Shown: positions 1-6,619, counted from the first letter of the stretch. The stretch is DNA of 7,013 nucleotides from F1-20-MAGs119 sp041164425 (GCA_041164425.1 JBEAPO010000075.1:1-7013); one strand, 5' to 3'. The notes: a model not told the origin generated them from the letters alone. A program made the numbers and translations.

Positions 1-678
1 ACGATGCGCCAGTCGTGCCGATGTCGGAGCGGCGTGATGGTTGTTGTGCAGTCCTTCACCGGCGGTGAGGAACGCCAGCCACTGGAGATTGCCCGCCCCG
101 TTGTCGTAGGGGCGGCGACCGAAATGATGCCCGATTGCGTTCACTGCAGCCGACCCTCCGAGGTACAGGTTCACGTGCACCAAGGCCGCGACCAGTCCGG
201 CCCACAGACCAAAGACGAGACACAACGACGTGATTCCGATCGTCAGGCCGAGGATCGTCCTGTCGAACGCGATGACATCGGCCCTCGTCGGTGGCATGTC
301 TTTTGCGTAACGCTGGAGAGTCGACGGCTCGTTCGCGCAACGACGGTAAAGCGCCACGTTCTTTGCCTGGACGGTCTTCCATCCGAGCAAGACCGGAGAG
401 TGGGGGTCACCATCGATGTCGGTGAACGCGTGGTGCTTGCGGTGCACCGCGACCCACTGTCGCGGCCGGATTCCCGTCGTCACCCAGATGACGAAACGAA
501 AGCCGAAAGCAGCGACAGGCGACAGCGTCAGCGCGCGATGTGACATCGCCCGATGCAGATAGACCGTGGTGGCGATGTTCGCGAGAACAGTCACCGCCAG
601 ACCTACGACGAGGGCCGTGACAACGATTCCGATGAACGATGACGGGGCAGCGAGAGCAGGCGTGAAACCGACGATCAT
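1..678 (-). CDS. Fatty-acid (acyl-CoA / acyl-lipid) desaturase, membrane di-iron type, C-terminus cut by the window edge
   Basis: This gene reads leftward from an ATG at 678 and stays open to base 1, giving 226 visible residues. All three histidine boxes of membrane fatty-acid desaturases are present: HRAMSH (residues 42-47), HRKHH (79-83) and HNNHH (211-215). The NAIGHHFGRRPYDN stretch (180-193) carries the additional conserved His region upstream of box III. Hydrophobic spans at about 14-36, 55-70 and 143-178 fit the integral-membrane fold. The family inserts a double bond, usually delta-9, into a fatty acyl chain using O2 and electrons from a ferredoxin, cytochrome b5 or reductase. Substrate type (acyl-CoA or acyl-lipid) cannot be told from sequence alone. 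The start is fixed by an in-frame TAG four codons upstream and by a -10-like element placed for a leaderless mRNA. It is divergent from the TetR gene, which probably represses it. Only the short tail after box III should be missing. Confidence 0.93.
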   Translation of the reverse strand, partial: MIVGFTPALAAPSSFIGIVVTALVVGLAVTVLANIATTVYLHRAMSHRALTLSPVAAFGFRFVIWVTTGIRPRQWVAVHRKHHAFTDIDGDPHSPVLLGWKTVQAKNVALYRRCANEPSTLQRYAKDMPPTRADVIAFDRTILGLTIGITSLCLVFGLWAGLVAALVHVNLYLGGSAAVNAIGHHFGRRPYDNGAGNLQWLAFLTAGEGLHNNHHAAPTSARLAHR

Positions 679-684
679 GAGCGC

Positions 685-690
685 ACCCTA
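685..690 (-). promoter_or_regulatory. Putative -10 element (TAGGGT) of the desaturase, leaderless spacing
   Basis: On the minus strand TAGGGT matches the actinobacterial TAnnnT -10 pattern. Its last T lies seven bases before the A of the desaturase ATG, so transcription would start at the start codon itself. It is part of the octamer CGGATAGG (687-694, read on the minus strand), which is repeated in mirror image before the TetR gene. No good -35 is visible; that region lies inside the TetR operator. Confidence 0.5.
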
Positions 691-694
691 TCCG

Positions 695-714
695 TCTACC
701 GACCAGTAGGTAGA
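695..714. promoter_or_regulatory. TetR-family operator between the desaturase and its regulator
   Basis: The central motif ACCGACCAGTAGGT matches the dyad ACCnACnnGTnGGT seen in many TetR-family operators. With flanks it reads TCTACC-N8-GGTAGA, and the 9-bp arms of the 18-bp core (696-713) agree at 7 of 9 positions. It lies between two divergent start codons, over the presumed -35 regions of both promoters. The simplest reading is that the adjacent TetR protein binds here, repressing itself and the desaturase together. Binding is inferred; the dyad is directly visible. Confidence 0.75.
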
Positions 715-723
715 ACTTTCGGA

Positions 724-729
724 TAGGCT
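724..729 (+). promoter_or_regulatory. Putative -10 element (TAGGCT) of the tetR operon, leaderless spacing
   Basis: TAGGCT fits TAnnnT. Its final T is seven bases before the A of the ATG at 736, which predicts transcription starting exactly at the start codon. No Shine-Dalgarno of the usual kind precedes this gene. The element is embedded in CGGATAGG (720-727), the mirror copy of the octamer in front of the desaturase. An alternative reading is that GGATAGG serves as a weak, atypical ribosome binding site. Confidence 0.5.
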
Positions 730-735
730 TCCCGC

Positions 736-1368
736 ATGGTCCAGCGCCCGATGCGCGACTTGATTCTCGACGAGGCAACCGAACTCTTTTCCCGCTTCGG
801 CTACGAGGGAACATCACTGAACGACATCGCGGCCGGGGTGGGAATCAAGCGACCGAGCCTCCTCCACCATTTCGCCAGCAAAGACGCTCTCTACGGCGAG
901 GTCTTCGAGCGAATGCTGTCGGACTGGCTGGAACGGGTCGAAGCAACGATGAAGACCCCGGGATGGGGTTGGGAGCGATTCTCAGCCGTTCTCGTTTCGG
1001 GGTTCGATCTCTTCTGCGAGAACCCTTCGTACGTTCGCCTGATGCGCCGCGAGGCGATCGAGGGTGGCGAACGTCTCGGCATCGACCTCGTCGGAGTCGT
1101 GGCACCTTTTTTCGAGGCCGCTGTGGTGTGGCTCGAAGAGGAGATGGTCGCCGGACGTTTCCGCAAGGTCGATGCGCGGCAAATTCTCGTGACGGCCTAT
1201 GCGGCGCTCCTCGGATACGTCTCCGATGCGCCCTTCATCAACGGCCTGCTCGTCGACGATGCTCTGGCTCCCGAGATGCTGCTGGCGCGACGTGACCACC
1301 TTCTCGACATGTTCCGACGCACGCTCGTCGCCGATGAGGACGCTTCGCTCACTAGTCTCGGCGCGTGA
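736..1368 (+). CDS. TetR/AcrR-family transcriptional regulator
   Basis: This 210-aa protein has the usual TetR length. The N-terminal domain spans about residues 7-53, with the helix-turn-helix at about 26-47 (TSLNDIAAGVGIKRPSLLHHF region) followed by the typical F-x-S-K-D-A-L-Y linker. The rest is an all-helical ligand-binding and dimer domain that gives no ligand clue. The ATG at 736 is preferred over the in-frame ATG at 751 because a TAnnnT element is placed exactly for a leaderless start at 736. It sits divergent to a desaturase with a TetR operator between them, and overlaps the downstream acyl-CoA synthetase by 4 bp (GTGA). Both neighbours act on acyl chains, so a fatty acid or acyl-CoA effector is a reasonable inference, as known for several lipid-controlling TetR proteins. 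The ligand is not shown by the sequence. Confidence 0.93.
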   Translation: MVQRPMRDLILDEATELFSRFGYEGTSLNDIAAGVGIKRPSLLHHFASKDALYGEVFERMLSDWLERVEATMKTPGWGWERFSAVLVSGFDLFCENPSYVRLMRREAIEGGERLGIDLVGVVAPFFEAAVVWLEEEMVAGRFRKVDARQILVTAYAALLGYVSDAPFINGLLVDDALAPEMLLARRDHLLDMFRRTLVADEDASLTSLGA

Positions 1369-3542
1369 GCAACAAAGGCGGACCCACCAAGACATTGTCG
1401 GAGCGCGAGAGCAAGGCGCTCCTCGCAGAGTTCGGGTTCCCGTTCCTGCCCGAATTGGAACTCCCCGCCGCGGTGTCCAGGACAGAGTTGACCGCTCTAC
1501 TGGCGACGCGTTCGATCGACTTTCCCGTCGTGGCCAAACTCAATGGTGACCGCATCGCCCACAAGACCGAACGTGGTCTCGTTCGACTGAACATCGGCGA
1601 TGTCGATGCACTCACCGAGGTGATCACCGCACTCTTTGACGCCGCTCGTCCGGAGGACGGAACGGTCAGTGTGCTCGTTGCGCCGATGGTGAAGAGCAAC
1701 CGTGAGTTCATCGCGGGCGTCGTTCGCGACCCTCAATTCGGTCCGGTCGTCATGTTCGGTGTCGGTGGCGTGCTCGCCGAAGCTGTCGCAGACGTCGTGT
1801 TCCGCCCCGTTCCCGTCTCGGTCACCGATGCCCACGAGATGATCAGCGAGATCAAGGCCCAGAAACTTTTCGACGCGTTCCGTGGCGAAACCGCGGTCGA
1901 CCGCGACGCCCTGACACGAGTACTCGTGGGTCTGTCCGAGACGGCCGAAAGGCGCAGCGACGTTTCGTCCGTCGACGTGAATCCGCTTCTCGTCACGGCC
2001 AGCGGCGGCCTCGTCGCTGTCGACGCACTGGTCGAGGTTGGCGAGCCGACGGATGTACCCGCCGCGCACGGCAGGTCGAAGAAGTTCAGCGACGCGCATT
2101 TCAGGGCGCTGTTCGAGCCGCGTGGCGTGCTCGTGACCGGCGCGTCCAGTCACCCGGGAAAGTTCGGCTTCGTGTCGATGCACAACATCCTCGCAAGTGG
2201 CTACGAAGGGCGCGTCGGCGGCACGAACCTGTCGGGGGAGGAGGTGCTCGGTGTGCGAACGGTTGCCTCGGTCGGTGACCTGCCGGATGGGTTTGCCGAT
2301 CTGGTGTTCGTGTGCACTCCAACTTCGGCGAACCCCGGCTTGCTGCGCGACTGCGCGTCGAAAGGCGTGAAGGCGGCGTTCCTCACATCGGCTGGTTACG
2401 GCGAAGCTGGCGATGATGGACGCAAACTCGAAGACGAGATCGTCGCGTTGGCGGACGAGCTCGACATCTTGCTCGCGGGCCCGAACGGTCAGGGCGTCGT
2501 GAGCACGCCCGCGAAACTCTGCGCCCAGATCGTTGCTCCGTACCCGCCGGCCGGACGTATCGGAGTCGCAAGCCAAAGCGGCAACTTCGTCTCCTCTTTC
2601 TTGAACTATGCCCGTCAAAGCGGCGTCGGCGTGAGTCGCGCCGTATCGGCAGGGAATGCGGCGAGCGTGTCCGTCGCCGACTATCTCGAGTGGTACGCAG
2701 CCGATGAGGCCACCACCGTTGGCCTCGCCTACCTCGAGGGAATCACCAATGGTCGGGCCCTCATGAATCAATTGGCGGACGTTTCACGTCGCATGCCCCT
2801 CGTCATCGTGAAGGGCGGCGCAACCGAAGCAGGTGCGCGCGCCGCAGCCAGTCATACGGGCGCACTCGCGGCAAATGACAAGGTGTTCGACGGCGCTTGT
2901 CGCGCCGCTGGTCTTGTTCGTGCCGCAACGGTCGAAGAAGCATTCGACACCGCCGCATGCTTTGCGACCCAACCCCTCCCGCGCGGCGGCCGGACGGTGA
3001 TTTTGACGACCGCCGGCGGATGGGGTGTTGTCACCTCGGATGCGCTCTACCAGCGACCCGAGTTGTCCCTTGTTCCGCTTCCCGACGACCTGCGCGAAGC
3101 GATCGATGAAAGGCTTCCCCCGCGTTGGAGCAAGGGAAACCCGGTCGACTGCGCAGGAGGCGAAACCCGCGACACGATCCCCGAGGTGCTCGGCCTCATC
3201 GCCCGACACGCCGACATCGATGCCGTCATCTATCTCGGTCTCGGCATCCAATCGAACCAGGCCCGCCTGATGCGCGAGGGTTCGTTCTATCCCGACCATG
3301 GCCTCGAACGCATCGTTGCCTACCACGAGCGCCAAGACACCCGATTCGCCGAGGCGGCGTCCGAGCTCTCCGCCGAAACCAACAAGCCGATTCTCGTTGC
3401 CACGGAACTGGCGATCGCCGACCCCGACAACCCCGGGCCGCGTGCCGTGCGCGATTCCGGCCGTTACTGCTTCCCGACAGGCAACCGCGCCGTCGCCGCT
3501 CTTGCTCACATGGTGCGCTACGCCCGGTTCAGGGACCGATGA
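1365..3542 (+). CDS. ADP-forming acyl/acetyl-CoA synthetase (acetate--CoA ligase family), fused ATP-grasp + CoA-binding + ligase domains
   Basis: This 725-aa protein of the NDP-forming acyl-CoA synthetase superfamily interconverts acid + ATP + CoA with acyl-CoA + ADP + Pi. The ATP-grasp domain comes first (about 8-225): an LSERESKALL opening, AHKTERG (65-71), LVAPMVK (104-110) and a metal-site-type SVDVNPLL (202-209). The CoA-binding Rossmann domain follows (about 245-375) with VTGASSHPGKFG and GPNGQG (372-377). The succinyl-CoA-ligase-like domains follow, with SQSGN (403-407) and SHTGALA; His497 of the latter is the expected phosphohistidine. Many fused homologues have the ATP-grasp part last, so this is the permuted order. 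The substrate is not determined; acetate, branched-chain, longer-chain or aromatic acids are all possible. The GTG at 1365 is chosen because it overlaps the tetR stop as GTGA; no Shine-Dalgarno is seen, which suggests translational coupling. The 3' end overlaps dacB by ATGA. Confidence 0.9.
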   Translation: MSNKGGPTKTLSERESKALLAEFGFPFLPELELPAAVSRTELTALLATRSIDFPVVAKLNGDRIAHKTERGLVRLNIGDVDALTEVITALFDAARPEDGTVSVLVAPMVKSNREFIAGVVRDPQFGPVVMFGVGGVLAEAVADVVFRPVPVSVTDAHEMISEIKAQKLFDAFRGETAVDRDALTRVLVGLSETAERRSDVSSVDVNPLLVTASGGLVAVDALVEVGEPTDVPAAHGRSKKFSDAHFRALFEPRGVLVTGASSHPGKFGFVSMHNILASGYEGRVGGTNLSGEEVLGVRTVASVGDLPDGFADLVFVCTPTSANPGLLRDCASKGVKAAFLTSAGYGEAGDDGRKLEDEIVALADELDILLAGPNGQGVVSTPAKLCAQIVAPYPPAGRIGVASQSGNFVSSFLNYARQSGVGVSRAVSAGNAASVSVADYLEWYAADEATTVGLAYLEGITNGRALMNQLADVSRRMPLVIVKGGATEAGARAAASHTGALAANDKVFDGACRAAGLVRAATVEEAFDTAACFATQPLPRGGRTVILTTAGGWGVVTSDALYQRPELSLVPLPDDLREAIDERLPPRWSKGNPVDCAGGETRDTIPEVLGLIARHADIDAVIYLGLGIQSNQARLMREGSFYPDHGLERIVAYHERQDTRFAEAASELSAETNKPILVATELAIADPDNPGPRAVRDSGRYCFPTGNRAVAALAHMVRYARFRDR

Positions 3543-4951
3543 CGAAACGCAAGCGTCGTGCTCGTCGGCCTGGCGTCGTCGTTGCGATTGTCGGCGCCAT
3601 CGGGGCCGCGCCACTTGCCGTGGCGTGGTACGCGGGGCATTCGCTTGCGACCCGCACCGAGGGGCGATCCGCGGACACCATCTCTTACCTCATCACGCCG
3701 GTGCTGAATGTCCGTCGCGCAGCCGACACGCTGGTCGCCGACGCCGCGACGCGCAACCTGCGAGCCAAACTGGCCCCGATCCTGGACAAGTTGCCCTCGT
3801 CGGCATGCATCCGGGTCGACGCCGGTGGACGGGTCGTCGTGGCGAAATCGTCCGAGAAGGAACTGGTACCCGCGAGCAACCAGAAGATCGCCACGGCCGC
3901 TGTGGTGCTCGATGTGCTACCGGCGGCCACACGCTTCACCACTCGCGTTGCCGGGACCATCGACAAAGGCACCGTCGCCGGTGACCTGTTCCTCGTGGGT
4001 GGTGGTGATCCGCTTCTTGTGAGTCGCGAGTATTTACCCACGGAGCGCTACCCGACGACGAATCCGACCTTTCTCGACGACCTCGCCGACAAGGTGAAGG
4101 CAGCCGGGGTCGTCAGCATCACCGGAAGCGTGGTGGGAGACGAGTCGTATCTTGATGACGACCGTTACATCGACGACTGGTCGTCGGGAATTCGCGGGAC
4201 CGAAGCCGGACCTCTCGGTGCATTGATGGTCAACGACGGGGTGGTTATCGGAAATCGTTTGAAGCCCGGCAATCCCGCAGTAGCCGCTGCGGCTGAATTC
4301 ACCCGTCTCTTGCGGGCACGCGGTATCACCGTCGTGGGCGAACCAGGCGAAGCAAAGATCGAGGCACCTGCAAACACCATCGCAGAAATTTCCTCGGCCC
4401 CAATTGCATCGGTGGTGGGAGAGATGCTGACGAACAGCGACAACAACACTGCAGAGATACTCCTCCGTCACGTCGGACTCGCACGTTCGTTGCAGCCGAC
4501 GACCGGCGCCGGCCTGGCCGTCGTACGCGATCTTCTCCAAAAATGGGGTATCGAGGGCGTCACGCCAAAGGACGGCTCGGGACTCTCACGAGCAAACCGA
4601 ATGACGTGTGCGGCGCTCGTCGAACTCCTCGAACGCAGTCCCATCAACGGCGATTTGAAGAAGGGCCTCGCCGTCGCAGGTCGGACCGGCACCCTGAAGG
4701 AAGTCCTCGTCGACTCACCGGCGGCCGGGAAGCTGCTCGGCAAGACGGGCACCTTGCTCAACGTGAAATCCCTCGGCGGAGTCCTGCCCGTGGACGCCGA
4801 CGACGAGGTCGTCTTTGCGCTCTTCCTGAACGGGGCGGGCTGGGCAGACCAGGGCAACTACAGGCCACTGTGGGAGGCGTTGGCCTCGGCGATCGTCACC
4901 TATCCGATAGGGCCGTCCTCGGGCCAGGTTCGCGTCCTTGATGCCGGCTGA
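3539..4951 (+). CDS. dacB: D-alanyl-D-alanine carboxypeptidase / endopeptidase, PBP4 (DacB) type, peptidase family S13
   Basis: This 470-aa extracytoplasmic penicillin-binding protein trims the terminal D-Ala of peptidoglycan stems and/or cuts cross-links. A basic N-terminus (KRKRRARR) is followed by a hydrophobic segment at about 12-30, acting as a signal peptide or membrane anchor. The three active-site motifs are in order: SNQK (Ser113 nucleophile, Lys116), SDN (300-302) and KTG (402-404). The long gap between motifs 1 and 2 is the extra-domain insertion typical of S13 enzymes. AGRTGTL and the KTGTLLNVKSLGG region are also family-typical. The reading frame is open much further upstream (to 3125), but that part is a shadow of the acyl-CoA synthetase gene. 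The ATG at 3539 gives a proper signal sequence and an ATGA overlap with the previous stop. Translational coupling to a lipid-acid-activating enzyme is unusual company for a wall enzyme. Confidence 0.93.
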   Translation: MTKRKRRARRPGVVVAIVGAIGAAPLAVAWYAGHSLATRTEGRSADTISYLITPVLNVRRAADTLVADAATRNLRAKLAPILDKLPSSACIRVDAGGRVVVAKSSEKELVPASNQKIATAAVVLDVLPAATRFTTRVAGTIDKGTVAGDLFLVGGGDPLLVSREYLPTERYPTTNPTFLDDLADKVKAAGVVSITGSVVGDESYLDDDRYIDDWSSGIRGTEAGPLGALMVNDGVVIGNRLKPGNPAVAAAAEFTRLLRARGITVVGEPGEAKIEAPANTIAEISSAPIASVVGEMLTNSDNNTAEILLRHVGLARSLQPTTGAGLAVVRDLLQKWGIEGVTPKDGSGLSRANRMTCAALVELLERSPINGDLKKGLAVAGRTGTLKEVLVDSPAAGKLLGKTGTLLNVKSLGGVLPVDADDEVVFALFLNGAGWADQGNYRPLWEALASAIVTYPIGPSSGQVRVLDAG

Positions 4952-5012
4952 AAAGGCGTCGGCCGACAATCGGGGCGGTGCAAAATCGACGACTCGCTGC
5001 GACACTTGACGC

Positions 5013-5318
5013 ATGGCTTCCGAATCCCGCGCGCGCGATGCAGAGCTCGTCGACTTGGTTGTTGCCTACGCGCGCCAAGAAACGATCGAGCCGTTGCGTG
5101 GAGCCGGACGTTGGATCGTTTGGGGCGTCGTCTCGATGTCCTTCCTCAGCCTCGGCGTGGTGATGTTGACACTCGGCCTGCTGCGAGCCGTTCAGGATCT
5201 CGGTGATAACGCCGCCTTCCAAGGTGCGTGGTCATTCGTTCCGTACCTGATCTGCACAGTGCTGGCCGCCGGGGTCGTCGGATTCGCCGCCTCGCGCATT
5301 CGCCGTACGAGACTCTGA
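5013..5318 (+). CDS. Small two-TM membrane protein, Holin-X / phage-holin-superfamily-III-like
   Basis: This 101-aa protein has a polar N-terminal helix (residues 1-30, with ELVDLVVAYARQETIEPLRGAG), then two hydrophobic spans at about 33-57 and 75-95, and a basic tail (RIRRTRL). The pattern resembles the actinobacterial Holin-X proteins (Phage_holin_3_6-like), which are chromosomal and common. The holin name does not imply lysis or a prophage, and no phage genes are nearby. It starts 61 bp after dacB and opens the small-gene run that leads into trmI. No convincing Shine-Dalgarno or promoter precedes the ATG. The family assignment rests on topology and general resemblance, so function is unknown. 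Confidence 0.75.
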   Translation: MASESRARDAELVDLVVAYARQETIEPLRGAGRWIVWGVVSMSFLSLGVVMLTLGLLRAVQDLGDNAAFQGAWSFVPYLICTVLAAGVVGFAASRIRRTRL

Positions 5319-5326
5319 GCCACGAC

Positions 5327-5331
5327 AGGAG
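5327..5331 (+). promoter_or_regulatory. Shine-Dalgarno (AGGAG) for the 71-aa membrane protein
   Basis: AGGAG lies six bases before the ATG at 5338. It is one of only two strong Shine-Dalgarno sites in the window and fixes this start. Confidence 0.8.
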
Positions 5332-5337
5332 ACCTGC

Positions 5338-5553
5338 ATGTCAAACACCGATGCGAACAAGAAGATTTCCCGTGAAGACCTCGAGCGCAGGTTCAAGTCC
5401 CTCCAGGACGACTTGCAAGGTCGCGTAGAGAACAAGAAACAAACAATCGCTACGATCGCCGGAGCAGCCGCCGTTGTGTTGGTTGTCGTGTCGTACCTCT
5501 TTGGGCGTCGTCGTGGATCGCGTCGCGCCACCCGAGTCGAATTCAGGCGCTGA
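5338..5553 (+). CDS. Small single-TM protein with an amphipathic N-terminal helix, unknown function
   Basis: This 71-aa protein has a charged, likely helical or coiled segment at residues 10-35 (SREDLERRFKSLQDDLQGRV), one hydrophobic span at about 38-56, and a strongly basic C-terminal tail (RRRGSRR onward). By the positive-inside rule the Arg-rich tail would be cytoplasmic. I do not recognise a named family. The layout, a helix followed by a C-terminal TM segment, resembles small stress-associated or membrane-anchor proteins of the DUF883/ElaB style, but only in general shape. It follows the Holin-X-like gene by 19 bp with a strong Shine-Dalgarno, and the next gene begins one base after its stop, so it sits in the same transcript. 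Confidence 0.78.
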   Translation: MSNTDANKKISREDLERRFKSLQDDLQGRVENKKQTIATIAGAAAVVLVVVSYLFGRRRGSRRATRVEFRR

Positions 5554-5554
5554 C

Positions 5555-5776
5555 GTGCCCTCGAAGAATGCTCGGCGTCTCACGTTCGTCGCAGGCCTCG
5601 TGATCGGGCGGACTCCCATCCGACGTCGGTTGACCGCGTCTCTCGCACGCCGTTCCACGACATTCGCAAAGTCCATCCTCGTCGGTCGTGTCGCACGTCG
5701 CTTTCTCGGAACCCCGGCGCCCCGCAAGGTGACCGCGCGGACGTCGCGCGCCGTGATCGACGTCGAGTCACGATGA
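5555..5776 (+). CDS. Small Arg-rich protein, unknown function, coupled to trmI
   Basis: This 73-aa product starts at a GTG one base after the previous stop and ends by overlapping the trmI start as ATGA. It has 15 Arg and 3 Lys against only 2 acidic residues. Short hydrophobic patches (FVAGLVIG at 11-18, SILVGRVARRF at 40-50) are interspersed with basic clusters (RRR at 23-25). Such a protein could lie on the membrane surface or bind nucleic acid. I do not recognise a family. The frame extends further upstream to a TTG at 5474, but that would overlap the preceding gene by 80 bp and is less likely. The GC-rich third codon positions and tight packing on both sides argue that it is real, though it lacks a clear Shine-Dalgarno. 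Confidence 0.6.
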   Translation: MPSKNARRLTFVAGLVIGRTPIRRRLTASLARRSTTFAKSILVGRVARRFLGTPAPRKVTARTSRAVIDVESR

Positions 5777-6582
5777 CCAGCATGGCCGGGTCGGCTGTCA
5801 CCTCGGGTTCCGGTGATGTCTTCGGGTTCGGAGACAAAGTGATGTTCGTCGACCGCAAAGAGCGTCGTTATCTGGTCGACCTGGCGGTCGGTGGCGAGTT
5901 CCACAGCCACGCGGGCTTTGTTGCCCACGACGCGGTCGTCGGCTGTCCCGACGGCACCGAGGTCATCTCCACCAAGGGTGCGCGCTATGTCGTCCTTCGA
6001 CCCACACTCGAGGATTTCGTGGTGGAGATGCCCCGTGGTGCGCAGGTGATCTACCCAAAGGACCTCGCCACAATCCTCATGATCGCCGATATTCGGCCCG
6101 GCGTAAGGGTCCTCGAGTCTGGCGTTGGGTCTGGCGCACTCTCGATGGCCATGCTGCGTGCCGGTGCCGTCATCACCGGTTATGAACTGCGTGACGACTT
6201 CGCGAATCGCGCGTGTGCAAACGTTCGATCGTTCCTCGGCGAGACTGCGCTTGCGTCTTACGACGTCCACATTCGCAACTGTTACGACGGCATCGACGGC
6301 GATGCCTTTGACAGGGTCGTGCTCGATCTACCCGAACCTTGGCTTGTCGTCGACCACGCGGTCGGCGCCCTTCGCAGAGGTGGAGTCTTGGTCGCGTACA
6401 CACCGTCGATCACCCAGGCAATGCAGGTTCGTTCCGCTCTTGGTGAAGCGTGGACAGGCCAACGCACCCTCGAAGTTCTGCACCGCACGTGGCACATCGA
6501 CGGGCAGGCCGTCCGACCCGATCACCGCATGGTGGCGCACACGGGCTTCTTGACCGCCGCGCGACTGATCGACAAACCGTGA
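5773..6582 (+). CDS. trmI: tRNA (adenine-58-N1)-methyltransferase TrmI
   Basis: This 269-aa class I SAM-dependent enzyme methylates N1 of A58 in the tRNA T-loop. The N-terminal beta domain (about 17-90) has the family sequence GDKVMFVDRKERRYLVDL and an EFHSHAG-type turn. The linker VEMPRGAQVIYPKD (84-97) is highly conserved in TrmI. SAM motif I is VLESGVGSGAL (113-123), followed by the acidic GYELR at the end of strand 2 (136-140). The catalytic motif IV is DLPEPW (185-190), where Asp185 is the expected key residue. The C-terminal part (RPDHRMVAHTGFLTAAR) matches the family end. The enzyme is normally a homotetramer. The start at 5773 overlaps the preceding stop as ATGA; an in-frame ATG at 5782 is an alternative. 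The length agrees with actinobacterial relatives of about 280 aa. Confidence 0.95.
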   Translation: MTSMAGSAVTSGSGDVFGFGDKVMFVDRKERRYLVDLAVGGEFHSHAGFVAHDAVVGCPDGTEVISTKGARYVVLRPTLEDFVVEMPRGAQVIYPKDLATILMIADIRPGVRVLESGVGSGALSMAMLRAGAVITGYELRDDFANRACANVRSFLGETALASYDVHIRNCYDGIDGDAFDRVVLDLPEPWLVVDHAVGALRRGGVLVAYTPSITQAMQVRSALGEAWTGQRTLEVLHRTWHIDGQAVRPDHRMVAHTGFLTAARLIDKP

Positions 6583-6619
6583 ATCAGTGCTGAAAAATCA
6601 GGGCTGCAAAATCACGGTT
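6575..6619. terminator. Inverted repeat spanning both convergent stop codons (possible bidirectional terminator)
   Basis: AACCGTGA (6575-6582) pairs perfectly with TCACGGTT (6612-6619) across a 29-base, A-rich loop. The TGA of trmI is in one arm and the TGA of the ferredoxin gene (TCA on this strand) is in the other. The loop holds a smaller dyad CTGA-AAAA-TCAG (6590-6601) and a near-direct repeat GCTGAAAAATCA / GCTGCAAAATCA (6589-6600, 6603-6614; 11 of 12 match). It has no flanking U-run, so it is not a classic intrinsic terminator. Its place between converging genes makes an end-of-transcript role plausible. Confidence 0.4.

Noticed and set aside
4..543. Plus-strand open frame (179 codons) opposite the desaturase
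   Set aside because: The minus strand encodes all three desaturase histidine boxes, and the plus frame is low-complexity and charged without motifs.
1497..2771. Long minus-strand open frame (424 codons) opposite the acyl-CoA synthetase
   Set aside because: It is an antisense shadow of a confidently identified gene. GC-rich codon use keeps the opposite frame open. Its product has no recognisable motif or regular hydrophobic pattern.
3125..3538. N-terminal extension of dacB upstream of 3539
   Set aside because: It lies entirely inside the acyl-CoA synthetase gene in another frame. It would bury the signal peptide behind 138 Arg- and Pro-rich residues.
4952..5012. Terminator or promoter between dacB and the Holin-X-like gene
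   Set aside because: There is a perfect 10-bp palindrome GTCGGCCGAC (4958-4967), but it has no loop or T-run. GACACT before the ATG at 5013 is too poor a -10 match. Read-through from dacB remains possible.
5013..5318. Prophage remnant suggested by a holin-like protein
   Set aside because: No endolysin, integrase, structural or other phage gene is nearby. Holin-X-like proteins are common chromosomal genes in actinobacteria.
5341..6270. Minus-strand open frame (309 codons) opposite the small genes and trmI
   Set aside because: It runs across four plus-strand genes packed with start-stop overlaps. It has no Shine-Dalgarno and no family resemblance.
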